From Nannocystis bainbridge (GTDB lineage: Bacteria > Myxococcota_A > Polyangia > Nannocystales > Nannocystaceae): 64,000 nucleotides of DNA. Shown here piece after piece: positions 19,125 to 27,651 of this stretch. The first letter of the stretch is position 1, and every line of letters starts with the position of its first letter. A program made the translations under genes and the position numbers. The stretch covers positions 682,001-746,000 of the forward strand of contig NZ_JAQNDL010000001.1 in assembly GCF_028368995.1 (NCBI RefSeq). Reading direction: 5' to 3'. Below the pieces are notes generated by a model. It was not told the DNA's origin, did no database searches, and was given only the letters and a program-made list of their open reading frames with translations.

Positions 19125-21242
19125 GTGCGGACCTCGCTCGCAGCACCGCTCCCCGGACCCGACCGCGACGCGCCGCCACCCGGCGAGCGCGGCTCGCCGC
19201 AGCCCGGCGACCGACTCGCGGGCCGCTACAAGCTGCTCACGCGCGTGCGGGGCGAGGGCGCCGCGCACGTCTACCTCGCCCACGACGGGCACGCCGAGGT
19301 CGGGCTCCTGGCCGTCGATCCCGCGCGCTGCGACCCGCGCGACTGGGTCGTCTTCACCGACGTCGTCGCCTTCGCCAGCGCTGCGCGGATCCCCGGCCTC
19401 GCCCTGTTCCACGGCCTCTCCGCCGCCCCCGCCCCGCCGTTCTGCCTCGCCCACGCGTCCGGCCGGACCCTCGCGCACCTGCTGCGCGAAGAGGGCCCGA
19501 TCGCCTGGCAGCGCGCCCTCGCGCTCGGCGAGCGCCTCGCCACGATCCTCGCCGCCGTCGAATCGACGCTGGGGATCGCCCACCGGGCATTGACGCCCGA
19601 CCGCTGCGTCCTCACCAGCGATCACGACCTCCACATCCTCGACTACGGCGTCGCCGAGATCGAGCCCTTCGCCAGCCCGGACGACGCCACCCACCGCGCC
19701 CCCGAGCAGCGCCGCGGCCCTGGCGATCACCGCAGCGATGTCTACTCGCTCGCCGCGATCCTGTTCGAGCTCATCGCCGGCGAGCGCCCCTCGGGCCGGC
19801 TCACGCCGCGCCTGCGCTCGTCGGTCCGCGACGCGCCGCAGCACGTCGACGACCTGTTCGCCCGGGCTCTCGCCCCCGATCCCGAGCGGCGCTACCCCGA
19901 CCTCGAGTCCCTGCGCGTCGCGCTTCACGCAGCGCTCGCGCAGGCCCCAGTCGCCCGCGTCGTCACGCCGGCGAGCCCGATCCTCGCGCGACCGACCGAG
20001 CCTGCCACCCTTCGCCCCGCGCCCGCGATCGTCCCCGCCGCGGCTGCCATGCTCGACCTGCGCACCGGCCCGGCGCCGCTCGCCGCGCCCGCCCCCGCGG
20101 CCTCGGTCCGCATCCTCGCTCCCGGCGTCACTCCTGCTCCCATGGTCGACCCCGGCCCAGCGCCCACCGCAGCTCCTGCTGCCATTCGCGCGACCGACCG
20201 CGGGGTCCAGGCTCCTGCTGTCATTCCCGCGCCCGACCGCCGGATGCAGGCTCCTGCTGTCATTCCCGCGCCCGCCCGCCGGGTCCAGGCTCCTGCTGTC
20301 ATTCCCGCCCCCAGGCCCACCGCGGCCCCTGCTGCCATTCGCCAGCCCGACCGCGCTCCGGCGATCGCCGCCGACCCCCGGTTCGCCGCTCCTGCCGCCA
20401 TTCGCAGCCCTGCCGCCGCCTCTGCCCCCCTCTTCGCCGCTCGCCCGGCGGCAGCCGTCACTCCCGCCGCTGCGACCCTGCGCGACCCGTCGCCCGCGGT
20501 CGCGCGCCTGAACCCGCCGCGCGCCACTGTGTCGGCGGCGCTGACAGAGATTATCCCGCCCGCCACCCCTGTCCGGGTCCAAGAGTCACCTGTCCGTCGG
20601 GACATCCTGTCTTCCCTCGCTCCCGCGTTCATCAGCCCGCCGTCCCCCGAGCTGCCTGCCCGCGACGGCACCACCCTCATCGATCCGCCCAGCCTGCGCC
20701 CCGTCGTCCGGGCCGCTCCGAAGCCCGACGCGACCGAGCTTTTGCCCGACCTCCCGGCCCGCCTCGCCTCCGCCAGCTCGCAGCTCCGCGCCGACGCCCG
20801 CCTCGCCCAGCCCGCCGCCTCCATCAGCTCGCAGCAGCTCCGCGCCGACGCCCGGGACCCTGCCGCCGCCATCAGCTCGCAGCAGCTCCGCGCCGCCGCC
20901 CGGGTCCCTGCCGCCGCCATCCGCTCGCAGCAGCTCCGCGCCGACGCCCGGGTCCCTGCCGCCGCCATCAGCTCGCAGCAGCTCCGCGCCGCCGCCTCGC
21001 GCCCCAATCCTCCTGCCCCGCTCGAGCCCGAGCCCCTGGCGCCCTCGCCCGCGCCTGTGCGTCCCACTCAGCTGGCCGCACGCCCGGCCAGCCCGCCTCC
21101 GCAGCCCCGCGTCGCCTCCTCTGCCGCGACCTCCGACCCGCACCCGAAATCCGGCCCTCCCGATCGGCGGCTCCTGATCGCCGCCGTCTTCGTCATCAAC
21201 CTCTCGCTCGCGCTGATCGTCCTGTACCTGTTCATGCGCTGA
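19125..21242 (+). CDS. Tail-anchored pseudokinase with Pro/Ala-rich repeats
   Basis: The 705-residue protein starts with a Ser/Thr kinase fold (about residues 30-265) that lacks key residues. The VAIK lysine position reads VGLLAVD, the HRD motif is HRA (153-155) within HRALTPDRC, and DFG is DYG (173-175). The glycine loop is weak. It should be catalytically dead or severely impaired. A long disordered region follows, with repeated APAVIPAP units and then four or five copies of ISSQQLRA-x-AR-x-PAAA. One transmembrane helix ends the protein (LLIAAVFVINLSLALIVLYL). It lies 16 nt after vgrG. It may act as a scaffold that positions or times T6SS activity at the membrane. Confidence 0.75.
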   Translation: MRTSLAAPLPGPDRDAPPPGERGSPQPGDRLAGRYKLLTRVRGEGAAHVYLAHDGHAEVGLLAVDPARCDPRDWVVFTDVVAFASAARIPGLALFHGLSAAPAPPFCLAHASGRTLAHLLREEGPIAWQRALALGERLATILAAVESTLGIAHRALTPDRCVLTSDHDLHILDYGVAEIEPFASPDDATHRAPEQRRGPGDHRSDVYSLAAILFELIAGERPSGRLTPRLRSSVRDAPQHVDDLFARALAPDPERRYPDLESLRVALHAALAQAPVARVVTPASPILARPTEPATLRPAPAIVPAAAAMLDLRTGPAPLAAPAPAASVRILAPGVTPAPMVDPGPAPTAAPAAIRATDRGVQAPAVIPAPDRRMQAPAVIPAPARRVQAPAVIPAPRPTAAPAAIRQPDRAPAIAADPRFAAPAAIRSPAAASAPLFAARPAAAVTPAAATLRDPSPAVARLNPPRATVSAALTEIIPPATPVRVQESPVRRDILSSLAPAFISPPSPELPARDGTTLIDPPSLRPVVRAAPKPDATELLPDLPARLASASSQLRADARLAQPAASISSQQLRADARDPAAAISSQQLRAAARVPAAAIRSQQLRADARVPAAAISSQQLRAAASRPNPPAPLEPEPLAPSPAPVRPTQLAARPASPPPQPRVASSAATSDPHPKSGPPDRRLLIAAVFVINLSLALIVLYLFMR

Positions 21243-21290
21243 GCCCCGCCGAGCTCGCGCGAATCAGGCGAGCGCGAGCGCACGCCCCAT

Positions 21291-21749
21291 TCACCGCAAT
21301 CGCAGCGGCGGCAGCGAGCCCTCGATCGCCCGATCGAACCATGCCACGAACACCTCGCGCTCGCGACCCTGCCGCTCGCACGCCGTCACCCGCCACGCCT
21401 CGAGCACCTCCGGGATGTCGACGTGGAGCGCTTCGCCGTCGCCGCGCTCCACCCGGATCCCGATTCGCTTGTCCGGGCGTCGCTCCCAGCGCGCCCGCGC
21501 ATGCTCGCAGATCGTCTCACCGAAATACTGCCCCGCCGTCGCGATCATGTCTTTGAGCGACTGCGCCGACTCGCCGCGCGCTGCCATCATCAGCCAGTCC
21601 GACAGCCGCAGCAGCGACGCCCGCGAGAAATCGAGGCACGGCTCGGTGAAGTCCCAGCGCGCCCCCCAGATCCCCGTCTGCAGCACCGACCAGGCGCTCT
21701 GCGCCCGGATCTCGAACCCCTCGAGCGCGTCGTCGACAACCTCGCTCAT
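21291..21749 (-). CDS. Candidate T6SS immunity or adaptor protein, 152 aa
   Basis: This soluble protein has no signal peptide or membrane segment. It is mostly helical at the start (FEIRAQSAWSVLQTGIWGARWDFTEPCLDFSRASLLRLSDWL) and strand-rich later (RIGIRVERGDGEALHVDIPEV). It begins 16 nt after the PAAR effector gene on the same strand and ends a chaperone-effector-X operon. That is the usual position of an immunity gene, though the role is inferred from position only. No family is recognised. Confidence 0.5.
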   Translation of the reverse strand: MSEVVDDALEGFEIRAQSAWSVLQTGIWGARWDFTEPCLDFSRASLLRLSDWLMMAARGESAQSLKDMIATAGQYFGETICEHARARWERRPDKRIGIRVERGDGEALHVDIPEVLEAWRVTACERQGREREVFVAWFDRAIEGSLPPLRLR

Positions 21750-21765
21750 GCTCGCTCCGTCCGCC

Positions 21766-22833
21766 TCACGCCGGCTCGAGCCACGAAGTATCGTCGCACG
21801 ACGGGTGCTCCGGGATCGCCGCCTCGCGCTCCGCCTCGCGCCAGCCTCGCCACACGTCGACCGTCAGCTGCGCCAGGATCCCCGCGCCCGCCATCTTCCA
21901 CGACGGCGGCTGCGCCAGCCTCGGCGCCACCGCCGGGGCCCGCCGCGCGACCGCCTGGCCGACCAGGTTGTTGCTCAGGTACCGGGCCCGCGACCACGGC
22001 ACCTGGCCCGCCGCCGTCTTGCGCGCCACATAATCGGCGTACATCGCGTTCTGGGCCGCCCGGCGGCTCGCCGCGTTGGCAGCATTGGTCCGCGCCACTT
22101 GCTGCGCGTTGTGATAGCCGATGCTCTGGGCGTCGGCGACGGTGGCCGCCCCGCCCCCGGCGACGATCGCCCCGCGGTTGACGTCGGTGCCCGAGACCAC
22201 CCCCGGCTCCGAGTGCATGCTGCGTTGCCACGCGTCGGAGATGCCGACGATCACCCCAGTGACGGCGAAGCCGGCCAGCGTCCCGCCCGCGAAGATCACC
22301 GTCAGGTACACGCTCCCGTAGTCGAGGATCGTGTCGAGGAAGCTCCGCCGCGTCCCCTTGATCCGGACCGCCGGGCCGCCGATGAGCACGTTCTCCGAGC
22401 CGGTCGCGATCTTCGCGTCGCACAGCAGCGCGTCGCCCTTGCGGGCCGCCGGCCGGCACGCGTAGAAGACCGTCTTGCTGCCCTCGACGATCGCCTTGGG
22501 CCCGTGGTTGTAGACCACCGGGAAGTAGCACACCGAAAGATCGGTCACCGCCGCCGCGTCGCGGTTGTTGATCAGGACGTTCGAGGTCCCCGGTCCGACC
22601 CCGCCGGTCTCGACCCCCGGGCTCGGCGCCAGCGCGTCGTAAAGCGCCGCCGCCCCGAGCCCCGCCGCCCCGCCGACCGCCGCCAGCCCGGCGATCGCCC
22701 CCAGCGCCAGGCCGCCCGTGCCCACCACCAGCAGCCCGATCGCCACCGCCGCCACCGCACCGACGAAGAAGCCGAGCAGCTTCGACGAGTGCTTGATGGT
22801 GTCGTCCATGCGGGCTGCCAGCGCGAAGCTCAT
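21766..22833 (-). CDS. T6SS effector with prePAAR, TM region and PAAR domain
   Basis: The 355-residue protein starts with AARMDDTIKHSS (residues 6-17), matching the prePAAR pattern AARxxDxxxH. Hydrophobic glycine-rich helices follow (about 20-67), then a PAAR domain (about 70-150: VGPGTSNVLINNRDAAAVTD... DALLCDAKIATGSENVLIGG). A second hydrophobic stretch lies near 170-195, and a soluble 150-residue end is rich in Ala/Arg/Asn. PAAR proteins cap VgrG. PrePAAR effectors with N-terminal membrane helices need Eag chaperones, and one is encoded just upstream. The C-terminal region is a candidate toxin of unknown type. GGGAGG precedes the start. Confidence 0.8.
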   Translation of the reverse strand: MSFALAARMDDTIKHSSKLLGFFVGAVAAVAIGLLVVGTGGLALGAIAGLAAVGGAAGLGAAALYDALAPSPGVETGGVGPGTSNVLINNRDAAAVTDLSVCYFPVVYNHGPKAIVEGSKTVFYACRPAARKGDALLCDAKIATGSENVLIGGPAVRIKGTRRSFLDTILDYGSVYLTVIFAGGTLAGFAVTGVIVGISDAWQRSMHSEPGVVSGTDVNRGAIVAGGGAATVADAQSIGYHNAQQVARTNAANAASRRAAQNAMYADYVARKTAAGQVPWSRARYLSNNLVGQAVARRAPAVAPRLAQPPSWKMAGAGILAQLTVDVWRGWREAEREAAIPEHPSCDDTSWLEPA

Positions 22834-22849
22834 GACAACCTCCCTCGCG

Positions 22850-23311
22850 TCACGGACGGTTCGGATCGGCCGGCGGCGTCACCGTGGCAGTGGCGAGGAT
22901 CTCGTCCCACAGCGGCTGGATCTCGCGGACCCCCTTGCGGGTCGCCGACATCACGATCGACACCACGCTGCCCTTCATGTCGATCGCCACCACCTGGCGC
23001 TGCTCGTACTCGACCCCGCGGGCGGTCAGCGTATAGAGAAACTCGCCCGCCGGCACCGAACCGAGGGTGCGGCTGCGGCGGTCGATCAGCGCGAACTCCG
23101 GCATCGTCCGCGCGAACTCCACCAGCATCCCGTCCATGTATTGCTGCAGCGTCGTCCGCGGGTCGATCGACTCGCGCCGCACCACCACCGACGCGCCCTT
23201 CTCGCCCTCTTCGCCGTTGGAGAACACCACCATCGCGTTGCGCTTCCACGTCGGCGGCACCGCCAGCTGCACGCCCTCGCCGGCGTTGATCAGGTTGTTG
23301 GGTGTAGCCAT
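22850..23311 (-). CDS. Eag-type (DUF1795/DcrB-like) T6SS effector chaperone
   Basis: The 153-residue protein has no signal peptide and matches the DcrB-like fold used by Eag chaperones. Visible phrases are LINAGEGVQLAVPPTWKRNAMVVFSN, then VVRRESIDPRTTLQQYMD, then AGEFLYTLTARGVEYEQRQVVAIDMKGSVVSIVMSA. Eag proteins shield the transmembrane helices of prePAAR effectors in the cytoplasm and help load them on VgrG. Its place, 16 nt before the PAAR-TM effector gene, fits this role closely. The start MATPNN is chosen because upstream codons are low-complexity and lack a ribosome site. Confidence 0.78.
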   Translation of the reverse strand: MATPNNLINAGEGVQLAVPPTWKRNAMVVFSNGEEGEKGASVVVRRESIDPRTTLQQYMDGMLVEFARTMPEFALIDRRSRTLGSVPAGEFLYTLTARGVEYEQRQVVAIDMKGSVVSIVMSATRKGVREIQPLWDEILATATVTPPADPNRP

Positions 23312-23720
23312 CGCAATCAGCCTCTCCGTCGCCGCGAGCCCACGGTCCGATCGACCTATCCTGTCCCCGCGACGGCTGTCAAGGCGGAGTCGCCCGCGAA
23401 TGCGAGCACCCGCCCGCTCGCGCCCACCGCCGCGGCCGAGCGCGCTCGGGCGGCGCGGCAGCGAGCGCCGACGGGCGACCGGCACCACGCATATTCGTGT
23501 CATTCACGGCGGGTGTCGTCTACCCCGCGCAAACACGGTGCCCAGATTCGCCCGCGCCTATCGTCGCACCCGCCGCTCGCCGCGAAATGTATCGACCGCG
23601 AAAGGATTCGGACGGGGCTCGAGCCGCGCGGCGAATGATAGGATCCTACCACGGGGCGCGCTCCGGTGGCCCAGGCCCGCGCTCCGTCGAACCGACCGAC
23701 GAACGCCGCCGAGCCGGCGC
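23312..23720. other. 409-bp spacer without a supported gene
   Basis: This region presumably holds the promoter of the Eag-PAAR operon at its left end. It is slightly less GC-rich in parts (for example around 23500 and 23590). I see no clear repeat, hairpin or coding sequence. Confidence 0.3.
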
Positions 23721-24620
23721 TCAGAACACCCACGTATAGCCGCCGCTGACACTCGCGCTCAGCTCGCCCCCGCCGCTGAGCGACACCACGATGCCGACGG
23801 GCGCCGGCGTCGTCTCGCCGCTGACGAGCGCGAGCCACCCGGCCTCGTCGTCGGGCACGGCGAAGACCACCTGAAGGCCGGCGCCCGGGCCGACCGCGAC
23901 CTCGACGGTCACCGCGAAGTACGGGCCCTTCAGATCGGCGGGCCGCGGCGTCCACACGCCGAGCTGGTCCCCCAGCGACGCGCCGATCGAGACCGCCACC
24001 CCGCCGACCCCGAAGAAGCCGCCGATCGCCGCCGCGTCGGGCAACGTGCACGCGTAGCCGAAGCAGCCCTCGGCGCCTGCCCCGTAGGCCGCGCTGCCGC
24101 CCCCGCCCAGCGACAGCGTGGCGAACTTTCCGCACGTCGCGGCGATCGCCCGCAGCTCGGGCCGGCCTGCCAGCGCCTTCACCGACGCCAGCGTCACCGC
24201 GTCACGCTGCCTGCCGGCCGCGGCGAGGACGACCCGCTCGAATTCCGCCGCGCCCCTGGCGTCGGCGAGCAGCGCCGTCCCGCCCGCGACCATCGCGTCG
24301 ATCAGCGCCTTCTGCCCGCGGACCGTCGCCATCGCCGCGGCGAGCAGCAGGTCGACGAGGCCGTCGTCGAGCCAGCGCTCCAGCGCCGCCAGCGTCTCGT
24401 TCCACGCGCTCTCGCCCAGCCGCAGCGCGTCTTCGTACGTCGATTCCGCCAGCGCCCCGGCCTGCGCGCCGACGCCTGCGAGCGTCGACCCGGCGACGTC
24501 CGCCCCCTGCACGGCCCCGTCGGCGACCTTGTCGGCCGCGTCCTTGACCGCGCCCGTCGCCTTGTGGGTCGCCTTCTTCAACTTCTTGCCGGCCTTCTTG
24601 AACGCCTTGCCGATACCCAT
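23721..24620 (-). CDS. Gly/Ala-rich protein with amphipathic Lys-rich N-terminus, 299 aa
   Basis: Start ATG at 24620 follows AAGGGAG by 7 nt. The first 30 residues are strongly basic and amphipathic (GKAFKKAGKKLKKATHKATGAVKDAADK). A helical region follows to about 180. The C-terminal half is beta-rich and full of glycine (LSLGGGGSAAYGAG, GGFFGVGGVAVSIGAS, VVSLSGGGELSASVSGGYTWVF). There is no cleavable signal. The layout, membrane-active helix plus glycine-rich sheet, would suit a pore-forming or contact-dependent toxin. Its position next to the T6SS island suggests an effector, but this is inference. Confidence 0.5.
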   Translation of the reverse strand: MGIGKAFKKAGKKLKKATHKATGAVKDAADKVADGAVQGADVAGSTLAGVGAQAGALAESTYEDALRLGESAWNETLAALERWLDDGLVDLLLAAAMATVRGQKALIDAMVAGGTALLADARGAAEFERVVLAAAGRQRDAVTLASVKALAGRPELRAIAATCGKFATLSLGGGGSAAYGAGAEGCFGYACTLPDAAAIGGFFGVGGVAVSIGASLGDQLGVWTPRPADLKGPYFAVTVEVAVGPGAGLQVVFAVPDDEAGWLALVSGETTPAPVGIVVSLSGGGELSASVSGGYTWVF

Positions 24621-24860
24621 ATGCAGTGCTCCCTTCGAGGAGCTGCGGTGATAGCCAGGCGATGTGGAGAGAGTATGGAGGAGGCGCTCGTCGCATTCGC
24701 GCGCACGTCTCATTCATGACACCGACGTCGAGCGGCGAGGTCTGCCATCGCCCAGAAGCACGGCCGTCATGCGCTCCGCCCTCGGCGGCGCCGCGGCCAG
24801 GAAGCGCGCATCGCCGCCCCGCGACCGCCCCGCGAGCGAGCGCCCGCGGGGCGCACGACC

Positions 24861-26939
24861 TCACGGCTTCAGCGTCAGCGTCAGCGTCACGCTGTCGAGC
24901 GTGCCGGTGTCCTGCGGCGCCCGGTCGCCGGCGCAGAACTTCCACACGCCCTTGGCCGAAACGCCGTCGAAGTCGCCGAAGTTGAGGCCGGGGCCCGCGC
25001 CGTGGTTGGGGAAGTAGTCGCAGGCCCCATCGCCCTGGCACACCACCCCGCTGTCGGCCAGCGTGTTGCCCATCAGCTCGGCGTCCTTGACCCCGCCGTC
25101 GCGGAACAGCACGGGGAAGTCCTTCGACAGGTTGGAGCTGTCGCCGGCGGTCCCGGACGTGCCGTCGTCGGCGAACTCGGTGTAGCCGGGCCGGCTCATC
25201 ACCGTCAGCACCTTGGCGCCGCCGGGGCTGACCAGCTTGAACACCAGGTCGCCGATCCACGTGTGCGTGATGCCGACCTGCAGCGTGACGTCGTCGACCT
25301 TGTTGGCGTTGACGACGTTGAGGTCGACGCAGACCATCTGCGCCAGCTGCCCCTTGTACATGTTGTCGGGCACGGCCGCGCCCAGGCCGGTGAGCTTGAC
25401 CTGCGCGCCGAGCTCGAGCTTGCAGCTGGCGTCGCAGCCGTCGCCGGCCACCGCGTTGCCGTCGTCGCACTGCTCGAGGTCCATGCGGATGAACCCGTCG
25501 CCGCACTTGGCGGTCTTGCACTGCGCGCACGCGTCGGTGTCGACGAGGTTGCCGTCGTCGCACTCCTCGACGCCCGCCTGCACCTTCGCGTCGCCGCAGG
25601 TCGCCGTCTGGCACGACGACGTGCACGCCGCGTCGTCGGCGTTGGCCTGGCCCTCGTCGCACGTCTCGCCCGGCTGGACGAAGCCGTCGCCGCACGCCGC
25701 GTTCTTGCACACCGCCGTGCAGGCGTCGTCGTTGCTCTGATTGCCGTCGTCGCACTCCTCGCCGGGGCCCTTGAAGCCGTCGCCGCAGACGTTGTCGGTG
25801 CAGTCCGCCTTGCAGGCCTTGTCGTCGCCGTTCATGGCCCCCTCGTCGCACTGCTCGTGGTTGTCCCACACCAGGCCGTCGCCGCAGGCCGCCAGCTTGC
25901 AGCCGAACGTGCAGTCGCCGGTGTCCTTGTTGAGCGGACCGGCGTCGCAGGTCTCCATCAAGCTGGCCTGGGTGAACCCGTCGCCGCACACCGGCGCCTT
26001 GCAGAGGCTCGTGCACGCGTCGTCGTTGTCGGCGTTCCCGTCGTCGCAGACCTCGCCGACGTCCATCGTCCCGTTGCCGCACGCCTCGAGCTCGCAGGCC
26101 GCGTTGCAGCCGTCGCCCGGCGCGTCGTTGCCGTCGTCGCAGGCCTCGCTCGGGCTCGGATCGCCGTCGCCGCACACGTTGGCGACGCAGCCCTCCAGGC
26201 ACTCCTGCCCGGGCCCGTTGTCCTTGCCGAGATCGCAGGCCTCGACCCCGTCCAGCACGAAGCCGTCGCCGCAGGCCGCCAGCTTGCACGTCGGCGTACA
26301 CATCGCGCCCTGCCCGTTGCCCGCCCCGTCGTCGCACTCCTCGCCGACGCCGTCCTGGATCAGCGAATCACCGCACGCCGCCAGGGTGCACGCATTGGTG
26401 CACGCGTCGGTGTCGACGTCGTTGCCGTCGTCGCACGCCTCCATCAGCCCGGCGATGCCGTCACCGCACTCGGGCACCGCGCACGCGTTGGTGCACGCGT
26501 CGCCGTCGCGGCGGTTGCCGTCGTCGCAGCCCTCGCCCGGCCCGACCGCCCCGTCGCCGCACTCGTTCGGCGAACAGTCGGCCTTGCAGGCCTTGTCGTC
26601 GCCGTTGTCGGCCCCGTTGTCACAGCCCTCGCCGGCCTCGACCACCCCGTTGCCGCACTCCACCGGCGCGCCGGTCGTCGAGTCGGTGTCCGTGTCGGTC
26701 GGGTCGGTCGTGGTGGTGGTCGTGGTCCCGTCCGTCGAGGTCCCGGTCGTCGGCGCCGTCGTCGTCGAGGTCGTCGGTGTGCCCGTGCTCGCCTCCACGT
26801 CCGTCGTCGCGTCGGTGCTCGTCCCGTCGGTCCCCGTCTCCGAGGTCGTCGCGCTCGGTCCGCTGCACCCGACCACCAGCGCCGCGGTCACCGCCAGCGC
26901 GCCCACCTCTCGCTCGCCAATCCAACGATTCCATCGCAT
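24861..26939 (-). CDS. Lipoprotein with Myxo_disulf repeats and C-terminal P-domain
   Basis: The 692-residue protein has a lipobox (ALVVGC, about residue 25), a Thr/Ser linker, then about a dozen cysteine-rich repeats. Each follows the pattern CGDG-x-G-E-x-CDDGN-x-DACT-x-C, typical of Myxococcus cysteine-rich (DUF4215-like) repeats. The last 150 residues resemble a proprotein-convertase P-domain (VGITHTWIGDLVFKLVSPGGAKVLTV... KGVWKFCAGDRAPQDTGTLDSVTLTL). It is likely a surface protein with a disulfide-rich stalk. P-domains often accompany secreted proteases, but no protease domain is present here. Confidence 0.85.
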   Translation of the reverse strand: MRWNRWIGEREVGALAVTAALVVGCSGPSATTSETGTDGTSTDATTDVEASTGTPTTSTTTAPTTGTSTDGTTTTTTTDPTDTDTDSTTGAPVECGNGVVEAGEGCDNGADNGDDKACKADCSPNECGDGAVGPGEGCDDGNRRDGDACTNACAVPECGDGIAGLMEACDDGNDVDTDACTNACTLAACGDSLIQDGVGEECDDGAGNGQGAMCTPTCKLAACGDGFVLDGVEACDLGKDNGPGQECLEGCVANVCGDGDPSPSEACDDGNDAPGDGCNAACELEACGNGTMDVGEVCDDGNADNDDACTSLCKAPVCGDGFTQASLMETCDAGPLNKDTGDCTFGCKLAACGDGLVWDNHEQCDEGAMNGDDKACKADCTDNVCGDGFKGPGEECDDGNQSNDDACTAVCKNAACGDGFVQPGETCDEGQANADDAACTSSCQTATCGDAKVQAGVEECDDGNLVDTDACAQCKTAKCGDGFIRMDLEQCDDGNAVAGDGCDASCKLELGAQVKLTGLGAAVPDNMYKGQLAQMVCVDLNVVNANKVDDVTLQVGITHTWIGDLVFKLVSPGGAKVLTVMSRPGYTEFADDGTSGTAGDSSNLSKDFPVLFRDGGVKDAELMGNTLADSGVVCQGDGACDYFPNHGAGPGLNFGDFDGVSAKGVWKFCAGDRAPQDTGTLDSVTLTLTLKP

Positions 26940-27180
26940 CGGCGCACATTAGAGCGGCCCCGCGACGCCGGCAACGCGCAATGTCGTGCGCCGCTGCAGT
27001 CGCCGACACTCGTATGATTCCGCCCCCGGGTGGAACTCCTCGCGGGCGACCGCAGACTTCGACGCCAGCGCCCCGTCAGGGCCCGCGTCTCCACTCGCGG
27101 GTCCGCGCCCACACCACGCATCACCCCTCGGGGATGGCACACGCACGCGCGGACCGACGCCCGCGGCGAGTCCCCATCAC

Positions 27181-27639
27181 TTACGACGGCGGCGCACACA
27201 CGCACGCGCAGGCCGGATGCGCGGCGCCGTCTGGGTCGCCGGCCTCGCACGCGTCGTAGCCGAGCGGATCGGCGGTGCAACCATTGACCAGCCGCGTGAT
27301 GCCCGGCGCCTCCTCGCGGAAGGCGGGCGCGATCAGCCGCTCCGGCGCCTCCCCGTCGCCCTGGCAGCCGCGGATCGGCAGACAGGCCGGCGGGCCCGGC
27401 GTGTCGACATAGGCCACGCAGCGCAGCTCGTCCGCGGTCTCGCAATCGCCCGTGACGACCACGCTCCGCACCCACGCGCAGCGAAACTCCGCCCCGCCGG
27501 ACGCCAGGCAGGCCTCGTTCGTCTCGGCGGCCGCGCACTCCCGCATCGCCTCCGCCGTCCGCTCGTCCTCGCGCCCCTCGCAGCCGGTCGCCGCCAGCGA
27601 CAGCAGCGCCACGAGTCCTTTCAATGATGACATGCGCAT
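27181..27639 (-). CDS. Small cysteine-rich lipoprotein, 152 aa
   Basis: The signal peptide ends in a lipobox (LAATGC, about residues 15-20). The mature domain has about twelve cysteines and ends CACVCAPPS, which suggests a disulfide-stabilised exported domain. It starts 12 nt after the cyclopropane-synthase gene on the same strand, so it may be the last gene of that operon. No function is recognised. Confidence 0.6.
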   Translation of the reverse strand: MRMSSLKGLVALLSLAATGCEGREDERTAEAMRECAAAETNEACLASGGAEFRCAWVRSVVVTGDCETADELRCVAYVDTPGPPACLPIRGCQGDGEAPERLIAPAFREEAPGITRLVNGCTADPLGYDACEAGDPDGAAHPACACVCAPPS

Positions 27640-27651
27640 GCCCGCTCCTCC

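Noticed and set aside
19125..21242. Active Ser/Thr kinase
   Set aside because: The catalytic lysine and HRD aspartate positions are replaced.
25002..27017. A long plus-strand frame opposite the cysteine-rich lipoprotein
   Set aside because: The repeats of the real gene cause a repetitive antisense frame; no signal, start region or motif.
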